42,242 nt of DNA from Micromonosporaceae bacterium (GTDB lineage Bacteria; Actinomycetota; Actinomycetes; Mycobacteriales; Micromonosporaceae). Shown here in pieces: positions 1 to 8,039 of the stretch. The DNA lies in contig DPJL01000070.1 in assembly GCA_003543035.1 (NCBI GenBank), forward strand, positions 1-42,242. Reading direction: 5' to 3'. The notes under the pieces were generated by a model that did not search any database, was not told the origin of the DNA, and saw only the letters and a program-made list of their open reading frames with translations. Both the position numbers and the translations under genes were made by a program. Position 1 is the first letter of the stretch. Each line of letters starts with the position of its first letter.

Positions 1-988
1 TCGAACGCGAGTTGGCCTTCGTAATGATCAGCAGGCGCTTCTCGAGCGCCTTGCGGTGCGCCTCGGGCGTCATCGACCGCAGCATCCGAGGCGTTTCCTG
101 GTCACCCTGCAAAATCCCCAGGCCGGTACCAGGAATCGCCTGGATCAGCTCATGTTCGCCCTCATGTTTGAGCTCATATTCGCGGTATCCGAGGAAGGTG
201 AAGTGATCATCGGCCAACCACTTGAGCAACTCCACCGAGTCGTTGATGTCCCTATCCGGTACGGGAAGCTCCTCATGCGCGATCTCGTCGGCTAGCGAGA
301 GGGCGCGGGATCGCATCGCGGGCCAGTCGTTGACCGCGCGGCGGACGTCTTCCAGTACTCGCCGAAGATCTTCTTGCACCTGCTCTTGCTCTTGCGGGTC
401 GCGCACCGGATCGATCTCGACGCGCATCCAGCTCTCCACGAGATCGCCGGGGATCTCGTCGTCGGGCTCTACGTCGGCGCAGACCTCTTCCAGCTCACCG
501 GTCTCGGCGTGGCGCCGGATCACCATCAGCGGGTGTACGAGCAGCTGGACGTCCAGGTTGCGAGCGCTCAGGGCCCCGGTCACCGAGGACACAAGGAAGG
601 GCATGTCGTCGGTGACCAGCTCCACCACGCTGTGGTGCTGATCGGGGACGAGGGTGAGCCGCAGCTTCAGCTCGCCGGGCTTGCGCACGGCGGCCAGCTC
701 GCGGTGTGAGCGTGCCGCCGTCAGCAGCTGCTCCGGGGTCAGGTCGACGAGCTCCTCGTCGGGGGCGAAACGCCAATAGCGCTGGACCATCTGGGCCTGG
801 CTGAGGCCATCCCGCGAGTCCGTGGCGGCCAGTGCCACCGCGGCGGCGATCAGGTTTTCGCCGTTGGGAAGTGACTCGTCGAAGTCCTCGTCAAGGTCAT
901 CCGGCAGCGAGACAAGACCAGCTGCGGTCTCCTCCTGCGCGGAGTCGATGCTGACGCCGATTTCGGTATCGCCCTCTGAGGCTTGCAT
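1..988 (-). CDS. NAD-specific glutamate dehydrogenase (180-kDa type), N-terminal part
   Basis: This is the first 329 codons of a gene that runs off the left edge. The family oxidatively deaminates glutamate to 2-oxoglutarate with NAD in the cytoplasm and is usually about 1,600 residues, so only the N-terminal regulatory (ACT-like) region is visible. The reading frame is open without a stop from ATG at 988 to base 2. It contains family-typical blocks: an acidic start, a QRYWRF segment, an ELVTDDMPFLVSSV segment, a LLKWLADDHFTFLGYREY segment, and ITKANSRS at the very end. GGGGAG lies 6-7 bases upstream of the ATG and supports this start. It is divergent from the PBP gene, with 84 bp between the two starts. 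Identification is from recalled family sequence; the catalytic domain is outside the window. Confidence 0.85.
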   Translation of the reverse strand, partial: MQASEGDTEIGVSIDSAQEETAAGLVSLPDDLDEDFDESLPNGENLIAAAVALAATDSRDGLSQAQMVQRYWRFAPDEELVDLTPEQLLTAARSHRELAAVRKPGELKLRLTLVPDQHHSVVELVTDDMPFLVSSVTGALSARNLDVQLLVHPLMVIRRHAETGELEEVCADVEPDDEIPGDLVESWMRVEIDPVRDPQEQEQVQEDLRRVLEDVRRAVNDWPAMRSRALSLADEIAHEELPVPDRDINDSVELLKWLADDHFTFLGYREYELKHEGEHELIQAIPGTGLGILQGDQETPRMLRSMTPEAHRKALEKRLLIITKANSRS

Positions 989-1072
989 AGGACACTCCCC
1001 TTCGCCCACGACGCTGTGGGACCACACCTGAAGCCTAATCACGGTCACCGGCAATTGGGGTCGTGGGTCAGA

Positions 1073-2980
1073 ATGGACGTCGTGTCCCCACTTCGTAAGG
1101 CGCTCCTACCGCTGTTGCTGACCGCGCTCGTAGCCTCTGGCCTGGCCGCATGCTCCAAGGACCCGGGTCCGGAGCCGACGTTGAAGCAGTTCCTGACCGG
1201 GTGGTCAACGGGCAATTTCGGCGAAGTCACCGTGGTACGGACCAACGGTGAAAAAATGGCGACTACCGCTGTTGCCGAGGAGATCACCGCGCTTTCGGGC
1301 ACGCTTAAGGACAGCAAACCGACACTCACGGTCGGCAAAGTCGACACCAAGGACGACCTGGCAACCGGTGAAGTCAAGGTGTCGCAGCCGATCCCCGGCG
1401 GAAAATGGGACTACGCCACCACGGTCAAACTCGCCAAGGCCGACAAGGCCTGGCAGGTCATCTGGGAAACTACCGTGGTGCACCCGCAGCTGAACAAGGG
1501 TGACCGGCTGGAGACCAGGCGGCTGACCCAGACGCGGGGCGGGGTGCTCGCGGCGAACGGGGAGGAGCTGGTGAAACCTCGCCCGGTGGTAGTCGTGGGG
1601 ATCTGGCCGTCAAAGATCGTTGGTAGCAAGGACAAGCTGGTCACCGACCTGGCGGCCGCTCTCAAGCCGGTCTACAGCGTCGATAACGTGGCTGAGATCG
1701 CCACCAGGGTCAACAATCCGGCCAACGCGGAGCAGTTCATCGAGGTCGTCACGCTGCGCCGCGAGGCCTATGACCAGGTGCGCCCGCAGTTGCAGGCGCT
1801 GACCGGAATGCGCTTCAACGAGGAGCAGCGCATGCTCGCCGAGAGCCGCACCTTTGCCGCCGCGCTGCTGGGATCAGTCGGCAATGTGACAAAGGAGATC
1901 ATGGACGCCAATCCCGGTGTCTATCAACCGACCGATCTCGTGGGCCGGGGCGGTTTGCAGCAGAAGTATGACCAGAGGCTGCGCGGCAGCGGAGGTGTGA
2001 CGGTCGTGGCCGCCCGCAAGGCGCCCGATGGCACCACTCAGGAGACCGAGCTCTACAACGCGCCGGCAACGCCCGGCCAGCCGCTGAAGACCACTTTGGA
2101 CAGTAAGACCCAGCGCGCCGCCGAGGCGGCATTGGCGCCCTTCAGCCAGCGCAGCGCACTCGTGGCCATCCGGGTTTCCGATGGCGCGATCCTGGCCGTC
2201 GCCAACAAGACCGAGCTCAACCTGGCCTTCACGGCGCAGGTCCCACCCGGATCGACCTTCAAGACGGTGACCACGCTCGGGTTGTTGGAAAACGGCAAAG
2301 TGACGCCGGATCAGCAGGTCAACTGCCCCAAGTTCCTCAACGTTCCGGGACGCCCGCCGATTCAGAACTCGGGCCAGTTCGAGCTTGGCTCGGTGCCGTT
2401 CAGCGTGGACTTCTACAAGTCGTGCAACACCGCCTTCGCCTCATTGGCACCACTGCTCGGATCCGACGGGCTGGCCAAAGCGGGCGCGACTGTCGGCTTA
2501 GGACAGCCGTGGGATCTTGGGCTGGATGCTTTCTCCGGCAAGGTTTCCTCCGGCGGCGACCAGGGTGAGCAGGCCGCGGCCGCATTCGGTCAGGGAACGA
2601 CCATCGTCAGCCCGGTCTCCATGGCCGGTGTCGCGGCTGCCGTTGCCCGTGGTCAATGGAAGCAGCCGGTGCTGCTGCTCGACCCGGTTGCGGCCAAGCC
2701 GGCGGCTGATGGGCCAGCGCTCAAAGCGTCCACTGTGGACCCGTTGCGGGTGATGATGCGCCAGGTGGTCACCGACGGCACGGCCACGCAGCTCAACGAC
2801 GTTCCAGGCGTCTACGGCAAGACCGGAACGGCAGAATACGTCACGGGAGACCCGTCGAAGACCCACGCATGGTTCATCGGATGGCAGGGCGACATCGCCT
2901 TCGCTGTCTTCGTCGAGCAGGGCGTCAAGCCCTCCGAAACCGCCCTACCGATCAGCGAGGCTTTCCTTCGCGGCCTCTGA
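1073..2980 (+). CDS. Penicillin-binding lipoprotein, class B transpeptidase
   Basis: A 635-residue cell-wall transpeptidase that would cross-link peptidoglycan on the outer face of the membrane. The start at 1073 gives a short basic N-terminus, a hydrophobic stretch and a lipobox LAAC with Cys27, so the protein is probably a lipoprotein. Residues about 35-150 resemble the NTF2-like MecA N-terminal domain, followed by a PBP dimerisation region. The transpeptidase domain has all three motifs: STFK (nucleophile Ser394, Lys397), SCN (Ser450-Asn452) and KTG (583-585). The frame is open 30 codons further upstream to 983, but that extension would bury the signal peptide. The gene resembles mycobacterial PbpLipo in architecture. 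It ends just before a nested palindrome that separates it from convergent genes. Confidence 0.9.
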   Translation: MDVVSPLRKALLPLLLTALVASGLAACSKDPGPEPTLKQFLTGWSTGNFGEVTVVRTNGEKMATTAVAEEITALSGTLKDSKPTLTVGKVDTKDDLATGEVKVSQPIPGGKWDYATTVKLAKADKAWQVIWETTVVHPQLNKGDRLETRRLTQTRGGVLAANGEELVKPRPVVVVGIWPSKIVGSKDKLVTDLAAALKPVYSVDNVAEIATRVNNPANAEQFIEVVTLRREAYDQVRPQLQALTGMRFNEEQRMLAESRTFAAALLGSVGNVTKEIMDANPGVYQPTDLVGRGGLQQKYDQRLRGSGGVTVVAARKAPDGTTQETELYNAPATPGQPLKTTLDSKTQRAAEAALAPFSQRSALVAIRVSDGAILAVANKTELNLAFTAQVPPGSTFKTVTTLGLLENGKVTPDQQVNCPKFLNVPGRPPIQNSGQFELGSVPFSVDFYKSCNTAFASLAPLLGSDGLAKAGATVGLGQPWDLGLDAFSGKVSSGGDQGEQAAAAFGQGTTIVSPVSMAGVAAAVARGQWKQPVLLLDPVAAKPAADGPALKASTVDPLRVMMRQVVTDGTATQLNDVPGVYGKTGTAEYVTGDPSKTHAWFIGWQGDIAFAVFVEQGVKPSETALPISEAFLRGL

Positions 2981-2984
2981 TACC

Positions 2985-3044
2985 GCAACTCCACAGGAGT
3001 TGCGGCTATCGCGCTGCTCTAAATAGCAACTCCTGTGGAGTTGC
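2985..3044. repeat. Nested double palindrome (copy 1), possible bidirectional terminator
   Basis: Two 19-bp units lie at 2985-3003 and 3026-3044. Each unit is itself a near-perfect palindrome (GCAACTCC, 3 bases, GGAGTTGC). The two units are also exact reverse complements, so the region can form either two small hairpins or one long stem with a 22-base loop. The same 17-bp core in the same paired arrangement recurs at 40921-40982. Copy 1 lies between the convergent PBP gene and the membrane-protein gene. Its right unit lies inside the last codons of the minus-strand gene. There is no clear T-run, so terminator function is an inference; a dispersed REP-like element is an alternative. Confidence 0.75.
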
Positions 3045-3399
3045 GACGCCGGAGCAGATAGAAGAGGCCGATCAAGGGAAGCACCAGCGGGATATAGCCA
3101 TAGCCTTCCCCGAAATGCGACCAGACCGTCGCGTCGGGGAAAGCTTCTGGCTTAGCAAGGCTCACCGCGCCCACCACGACCACGCCGATGAACTCGATCG
3201 AGCAGCAGACAATGGCAAGCTTGCGGCCACGTTTCCCAAGCGCCAGACCGACTGTGGCCGCGATGTAGATCAGACCCGCCAAAAGGCTTAGCAGGTAAGC
3301 CACGCGAGCCTCGTCGAATTTGGTGAGAATCTGGACTGACGCCCGGGCTGTCGCGGCGATCGCGAACAGGCCATAGACGAAGGTCAGGACACGCCCCAT
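3019..3399 (-). CDS. Small integral membrane protein, function unknown
   Basis: A 126-residue protein with about four hydrophobic helices, starting MGRVLTFVYG and ending in an arginine run. I do not recognise a named family. The residue pattern (an AKPEAFPDATVWSHFG loop before the last helix) looks like a conserved actinobacterial membrane protein. The ATG at 3399 is preferred over the frame-open 3468 because the extension is charged, low in hydrophobicity, and lies fully inside the upstream gene. It overlaps the preceding gene by 16 bases, so the pair is probably translationally coupled. The final codons (R-N-S-T-G-V-A-I) are encoded by one unit of the nested palindrome, so the gene's 3' end may have been reshaped by that repeat. 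Confidence 0.7.
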   Translation of the reverse strand: MGRVLTFVYGLFAIAATARASVQILTKFDEARVAYLLSLLAGLIYIAATVGLALGKRGRKLAIVCCSIEFIGVVVVGAVSLAKPEAFPDATVWSHFGEGYGYIPLVLPLIGLFYLLRRRNSTGVAI

Positions 3400-3731
3400 A
3401 CCTGCCCCATCCGCAGCACCAACACCGGCACGATCAGCGCCGACACCCCGACGATCAAGCTGCCCCATCTGGTGGGCTCAAGCCTCGCCACCACCCAGGC
3501 TCCGGGGGGAAGCAGAAGAGCTGTCATCGAGTACCCGATAAAAGTCACCGGCTCCTTAGGCCCCCAATTCGCCACCGAGGCGACGATCAGCACGGCGACC
3601 ACCACGCTCGTCAGGATGGTCCCGATGAACTGGGCCGAGTCGGGTGGGCGATTGAGCGCGGAGGCCAGCAGCGCCCAGCCGGCGAGGACCAGGGCGCAGA
3701 TCGTGGCAACGGTGGAGAGGGCTTGCGGCAC
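3384..3731 (-). CDS. Small integral membrane protein, function unknown
   Basis: A 115-residue protein that is mostly hydrophobic, with three or four predicted membrane helices and a short polar loop (ARLEPTRWGS). No catalytic motif is visible and I do not recognise the family. The GTG start at 3731 follows the arginase-family gene stop (3741, same strand) after 9 bases, so it is probably the next-to-last gene of the same transcript. The following membrane protein overlaps its 3' end. The two may act as a small membrane pair, but this is inferred only from adjacency. Confidence 0.65.
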   Translation of the reverse strand: MPQALSTVATICALVLAGWALLASALNRPPDSAQFIGTILTSVVVAVLIVASVANWGPKEPVTFIGYSMTALLLPPGAWVVARLEPTRWGSLIVGVSALIVPVLVLRMGQVWGVS

Positions 3732-3740
3732 CTATGCACC

Positions 3741-4718
3741 CTAACCGGCAACGCGGCGGGTCTTGTCGTGGGCGGCCTTGCGTGGCGCCGGGACGGCTGG
3801 AGCTTGCCGCGGCAGGAAGGGCGATAGCCCGGCCACAAGGGTCTCGACGAGCTCGTTGGCGTAGTCCCCCTGCGGGTCGTGATCAGGGTCGAAGATGGTG
3901 AGCTCCATGCCGAGGCAGTCCGGCGTGTTCACCAGACCCGCGATCAGCAGCTCCAACTCGGCGAAGGCAATGCCGCCTGGCGAGGGTGCGTCCACCGCGG
4001 GCATGATCGCCGAGTCGAGCACGTCGACGTCCACGTGCAGCCAATAACCCGCGCAGTCGGCGAGCTGTTCGCGGGCCCACTGAGCGGTGCGGGCGCCACC
4101 TTCGGCCCGAAGCACAGGCGCCGGGCGGACGGAGAAGCCCGCCGCTTGCAGGTCGAGCCGGTACTCGTCCTGCTCGCGGATGCCAAGCACGACCACGTCG
4201 GCGTCCCGGAAATACGGCCGGCGGCCCTCGATCCCGGCGAGCTCGGCCTGCCCGCGTCCGGTGACGATGGCAAGATCTTCGCCTGCCGCCGCCCCAACGT
4301 AGGGCGCGTTCCCCGGATGCCGGAAGTCGGAGTGACCGTCCACAAACACCAGCCCGAGCCGGCCGTCGATGTCGGCGCCTAATCGGCGCATGGCCAAGGC
4401 CGAGCCGAGCAGGATCGAGCAGTCTCCGCCGAGCACCAACGGAAACTCGTCAGCGTCGATGATCGTGGCGATCCGGTCGGCGAGCCGCAAGGTGTAGGAG
4501 TGAACTTGAGCCGCCTGGCTCACGCCATCACCCGGCCGCCAATCGCCGGGGTCATAGCGCGGAGCGGTCAGGCAGCCCGCGTCGCGAGCACCGAGCCGGG
4601 CCAGCAAATGCTTGTCGCGCAAGGCACCCGGCGCTTTGGCACAGCCGGGCACCGAGGTGGAGGTGGGCGGGCGAAGGCCCAGATTGGAGGGTGCGTCAAG
4701 CACCGCGATCCGACGCAT
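3741..4718 (-). CDS. Arginase/agmatinase-family ureohydrolase
   Basis: A 325-residue enzyme of the ureohydrolase superfamily, which uses a binuclear Mn centre to release urea or a related product from guanidino substrates. Metal motifs are in order: GGDC at 97-100, DGHSD with Asp127, His129 and Asp131, and HVDVD with Asp230 and Asp232. Position 100 is Cys where arginases and agmatinases usually have His (GGDH), so one metal site may be altered. Residues 290-325 form a basic, proline-rich tail. A strong AGGGGAGG sequence precedes the ATG. It lies 23 bases after the YbbN-like gene on the same strand. The exact substrate (arginine, agmatine, formimidoylglutamate or other) cannot be decided. Confidence 0.85.
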   Translation of the reverse strand: MRRIAVLDAPSNLGLRPPTSTSVPGCAKAPGALRDKHLLARLGARDAGCLTAPRYDPGDWRPGDGVSQAAQVHSYTLRLADRIATIIDADEFPLVLGGDCSILLGSALAMRRLGADIDGRLGLVFVDGHSDFRHPGNAPYVGAAAGEDLAIVTGRGQAELAGIEGRRPYFRDADVVVLGIREQDEYRLDLQAAGFSVRPAPVLRAEGGARTAQWAREQLADCAGYWLHVDVDVLDSAIMPAVDAPSPGGIAFAELELLIAGLVNTPDCLGMELTIFDPDHDPQGDYANELVETLVAGLSPFLPRQAPAVPAPRKAAHDKTRRVAG

Positions 4719-4741
4719 TCCCCTCCCCTTGCGAAATGTCT

Positions 4742-5635
4742 TTAGAACAGAGCGCTGGCCAGGGAGCGGCGTGCGGCGGCCACAGCCGGGTCGTCCGGAC
4801 CGGCGATCGCGAACAGCGACACCAGGTGTTGCCGCACGGTCTCCCGATCGTCACCGTAGACGCGGCGAACCAGATTGACCAGCCGTTGATAGGCGTCTTC
4901 TGCCTGACCTGCGAGGACTTCAACGTCCGCGGCCTGGAGCTGGGCTGCCAGATCGTCCGGATTGGCCTGCGCCGCGGCAATCGCCGCCGCCGGGTCGACA
5001 CCCTTGACCCGTTTGGCAAGCACAACGTGGGCCAGCCCGGCCTCCGCCGCCGCGTCCTTGGGCGAGTCAGCGAGGATCTTCTTGTACGCCTTCTCCGCCT
5101 CGTCGAGATCACCCATGATCAATGCCTCGTCGGCCGAGGCGAGTCGCGGGTCCTCGGGCACCTCAACTTCAACGCCGCCCGCCTTGAGCACAGCGTCGAG
5201 CCACTTGCGCAGATCTGCCGGCGGGAGGATGCCGGGCACCGCGTCCACCGGCTGGCCACCGACAATCGCGAACACCGTGGGGACTGTCTGCACCCGGAAC
5301 ATCTGCGCCAGCCGGGGCTGTGCCTGCAGATCGACCCTGGCCAGCGTCCACGTGCCACCATCGGTGGCGTTTTGCTGTGCCAGATTGGCAAAGTAGGGAT
5401 TGACCTCCGGGTGGTCCACCACGAAGGCGGCCACCACCGGGGTTTGCAACGACCTCTCAAGCACCTCGGACTGAACGTTTTCCTCGGTGATCTCCACCCA
5501 TGACCCCTCCTGCGGCGCGGGCTGCCGCGGCTGGGCATCACCGGCCGGGGCAGGGGCTTCGGGCCGGTTCGCCAAGCTACTGAGATCGATGGCACCGCGT
5601 GTGAAGATCGACTGTCCGGGTTGCTGCTCGCTCAT
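4742..5635 (-). CDS. ybbN: YbbN-like co-chaperone: thioredoxin fold plus TPR-like helical domain
   Basis: A 297-residue cytoplasmic protein. The first ~45 residues are Pro/Ala/Gln-rich and probably disordered. A thioredoxin-like domain follows (about 50-155, with the cis-Pro TVPTVFAI segment), then a helical repeat region (LASADEALIMGDLDEAEKAYKKIL and onward) typical of YbbN. The protein contains no cysteine at all, so the usual CxxC is missing and it cannot act as a redox thioredoxin; chaperone or adaptor function is more likely. ATG at 5635 has AGGGA 5 bases upstream; the upstream open frame to 5707 overlaps icmA and is rejected. It follows the icmA stop by 10 bases, so the two are probably co-transcribed. 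Confidence 0.85.
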   Translation of the reverse strand: MSEQQPGQSIFTRGAIDLSSLANRPEAPAPAGDAQPRQPAPQEGSWVEITEENVQSEVLERSLQTPVVAAFVVDHPEVNPYFANLAQQNATDGGTWTLARVDLQAQPRLAQMFRVQTVPTVFAIVGGQPVDAVPGILPPADLRKWLDAVLKAGGVEVEVPEDPRLASADEALIMGDLDEAEKAYKKILADSPKDAAAEAGLAHVVLAKRVKGVDPAAAIAAAQANPDDLAAQLQAADVEVLAGQAEDAYQRLVNLVRRVYGDDRETVRQHLVSLFAIAGPDDPAVAAARRSLASALF

Positions 5636-5645
5636 GGTCCCTAGT

Positions 5646-7319
5646 CTAGAAGCGAGCCGGTTCGCGGTAGACGCCCCACTCGTTTCGCAGCGCGTCACAG
5701 ATCTCACCCAGCGTGGCCTCTGCGCGGCAGGCGTCCAGCATCGACGGGATCATGTTCTCCTTGCCGTGCGCGGCAGCGACCATCCTGGCCAGCGCCTCGT
5801 CGATCTTCTTCTGATCGCGCCGCTCGCGCCGCTGCTTGAGCACGCGCACCTGCTCGGTCTCAACCTCGTGCGAGACCCGGAGAATTTCGAGGCCCTTGGT
5901 AACCGTGGCAGTGTGGCAGTTCACACTGACGATCTTCTTTGTACCTTCTTCGAGCGCACGCTGGTAGATATAGGCCGAGTCGGCGATGGCCGAGGTGAAC
6001 CAGCCGTCTTCGATCCCGCGCAGGATGCCGGCCGTCATGGTGCCGTCGTTGCCCAGATCCCGGATGCGAGCGAACACCGCCTCCGCCTCCGCCTCGATCT
6101 TGTCGGTCAGCGCCTCCACGTACCACGACCCGCCCAGCGGATCGGCCACGTTCACCACGCCGGTCTCCTCCATCAGCACCTGCTGGGTACGCAAAGCGAT
6201 CTCGGCCGACTCGTCGGTGGGCAGCGCGAGGGTCTCGTCCAAAGCGTTGGTGTGCAAGGAGTTTGTGCCACCTAGCACGGCCGCGAGAGCTTCCACGGCT
6301 GTCCGCACGACGTTGTTGACCGGCTGTGGAGCGGTCAGCGAAACCCCGGCGGTCTGCGTGTGGAACCGCAGCCACTGTGCCTTCTCACTCGTCGCGCCGT
6401 AGACGTCGCGCATCCAGCGGGCCCAGATCCGCCGTGCGGCGCGGAATTTGGCGATCTCCTCGAAGAAGTCGACGTGCGCGTCAAAGAAGAAGCTCAAGCC
6501 GGGGGCGAAAACGTTGACGTCCAAGCCGCGGGAGAGCCCGAGCTCGACGTAGCCGAAACCGTCGGCCAGCGTGTACGCGAGCTCCTGCGCGGCAGTCGAA
6601 CCAGCTTCACGGATGTGATAGCCGGAGACCGAAAGCGGCTTGTACCGCGGAATGCCCTCAGCGCAGTACTCCATCAGGTCGCCGATCAGGCGCAGGTGCG
6701 GCTGCGGCTCGAAGAGCCACTCCTTCTGCGCGATGTACTCCTTGAAGATGTCCGTCTGCAGCGTGCCGTCCAACTTGGACAGATCGGCACCCTGACGCTC
6801 GGCTGCCACGAGGTACATGCAGAAGATCGGCACAGCCGGGCCGGAGATCGTCATCGACGTCGTGGTGTCCTGCAGCTTGATCCCGTCGAAGAGGATGTCC
6901 ATGTCGGCGGCCGAGTCGATGGCCACGCCGCAATGCCCGACCTCACCCAGCGAACGAGGGTCGTCGGAGTCGCGGCCCATCAGGGTCGGCATGTCGAAAG
7001 CGACCGAGAGGCCGCCACCGCCATGGCGCAGGATCTGCTTGTAGCGCTCGTTGGTCTGCACCGCATTGCCGAAACCGGCGAACTGGCGAATTGTCCAGTT
7101 TCGGCCTCGGTACCCGGTGGGATAGAGCCCCCGCGTGAACGGATACTCGCCTGGCCAGCCAATCCGCTCGAACCCAGGGACCTCCACGCCGGCCGGCGGA
7201 CCGTAGAGCGGCTCCACCTCGACCCCGCTCAGCGTGGTGAAGTCGGCGTTGCGCTTGTGCGCCTTGTCGTACCTGCGCTGCCAGCGTTCCCGCCCGGCCT
7301 GAATCTCCTCAGGGGTCAT
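5646..7319 (-). CDS. icmA: Isobutyryl-CoA mutase large subunit
   Basis: A 557-residue acyl-CoA mutase substrate-binding subunit of the methylmalonyl-CoA mutase family. With a separate B12-binding small subunit it would interconvert isobutyryl-CoA and n-butyryl-CoA. The sequence closely matches remembered Streptomyces IcmA over its whole length (ADFTTLSG, GWPGEYPFTRGLY, FDMPTLMGRDSDDPRS, GGTNSLHTNALDE). Two specificity positions match Icm rather than methylmalonyl-CoA mutase: Phe80 in RQFAGF (Tyr in MCM) and Gln198 in IAQKE (Arg in MCM). The C-terminal B12-binding domain is absent, as expected for IcmA; no IcmB gene is in the window. It is followed by ybbN, and a MeaB-type chaperone lies about 5 kb away on the same strand. 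Confidence 0.9.
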   Translation of the reverse strand: MTPEEIQAGRERWQRRYDKAHKRNADFTTLSGVEVEPLYGPPAGVEVPGFERIGWPGEYPFTRGLYPTGYRGRNWTIRQFAGFGNAVQTNERYKQILRHGGGGLSVAFDMPTLMGRDSDDPRSLGEVGHCGVAIDSAADMDILFDGIKLQDTTTSMTISGPAVPIFCMYLVAAERQGADLSKLDGTLQTDIFKEYIAQKEWLFEPQPHLRLIGDLMEYCAEGIPRYKPLSVSGYHIREAGSTAAQELAYTLADGFGYVELGLSRGLDVNVFAPGLSFFFDAHVDFFEEIAKFRAARRIWARWMRDVYGATSEKAQWLRFHTQTAGVSLTAPQPVNNVVRTAVEALAAVLGGTNSLHTNALDETLALPTDESAEIALRTQQVLMEETGVVNVADPLGGSWYVEALTDKIEAEAEAVFARIRDLGNDGTMTAGILRGIEDGWFTSAIADSAYIYQRALEEGTKKIVSVNCHTATVTKGLEILRVSHEVETEQVRVLKQRRERRDQKKIDEALARMVAAAHGKENMIPSMLDACRAEATLGEICDALRNEWGVYREPARF

Positions 7320-7379
7320 GTCCCGAATAGTAGACGCGGTTAGTCCACACGGCCTAAACGATGACTAAGGAACTTACTA

Positions 7380-8039
7380 TTACCGCCCAGTTCGCGCCGC
7401 GACTACCGCATACCCATCGACCAGGTGAAGTTCCTCGTCACAGACCGCCGCGGCCTGGGGATCGTGGGTGGCGAAGACCACGGCAGCACCCCGGTCGGCC
7501 TCAGCTCGCAGCAGCCTCAGCACATTCTGCCGGTTGGCCGCGTCCAGCTCGCTGGTCACCTCGTCAGCGATGATGACGTGGCCGCGCAGGCATAGACCCC
7601 GGGCAATCGCCGCGCGCTGTTGCTGGCCGCCCGAGAGCTCTTCCACCAGCTGCTCCGCCTGGCCTTCCAGACCCAAGGCGGCCAACGCCTCGCCGGTGAT
7701 CCGGCGCGCATCGTGAGCCGGCGATCCGGCGGCCAGCAGCGCCACCTGAAGGTTTTCGGCGGCGGTGAGGATCGGGGCCAGCCCGTTGTGCTGCGGGATC
7801 AGCACTATTCGCTGCTCGACCGCGTGCTCGCGATCGCGCAGCGGCAGCCCGTCCACGGTGACCTGGCCTGACTGTGGACGCAGCAACCCGGCCAGCGCGG
7901 AGAGCAGCGTGGTCTTGCCCGCCCCCGACGAACCGGTGACTGCGAGCATCCTGCCTGCCGCGACGCCGACGGAGATGTCGCGCAGCACCGGGCGATCCTT
8001 GCCGTAGGCGACGGTGAGCCGGTCGGCGATGAGCTTCAC
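7380..8039 (-). CDS. ABC transporter ATP-binding protein (MacB/LolD type)
   Basis: A 219-residue ATPase that would power the adjacent FtsX-type permease at the inner face of the membrane. Motifs are complete: Walker A GSSGAGKTT, Q-loop in LIPQHN, signature LSGGQQQR, Walker B VIIADE followed by VTSELD, and the switch histidine in ATHD. GTG at 8039 overlaps the stop of the upstream ATPase as GTGA, indicating translational coupling. It is the last gene of the three-gene transporter unit; icmA begins 60 bases downstream on the same strand. Confidence 0.92.
   Translation of the reverse strand: MKLIADRLTVAYGKDRPVLRDISVGVAAGRMLAVTGSSGAGKTTLLSALAGLLRPQSGQVTVDGLPLRDREHAVEQRIVLIPQHNGLAPILTAAENLQVALLAAGSPAHDARRITGEALAALGLEGQAEQLVEELSGGQQQRAAIARGLCLRGHVIIADEVTSELDAANRQNVLRLLRAEADRGAAVVFATHDPQAAAVCDEELHLVDGYAVVAARTGR

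Noticed and set aside
5646..7319. Annotation as methylmalonyl-CoA mutase
   Set aside because: Phe80 and Gln198 and the lack of a B12-binding domain fit isobutyryl-CoA mutase large subunit instead.
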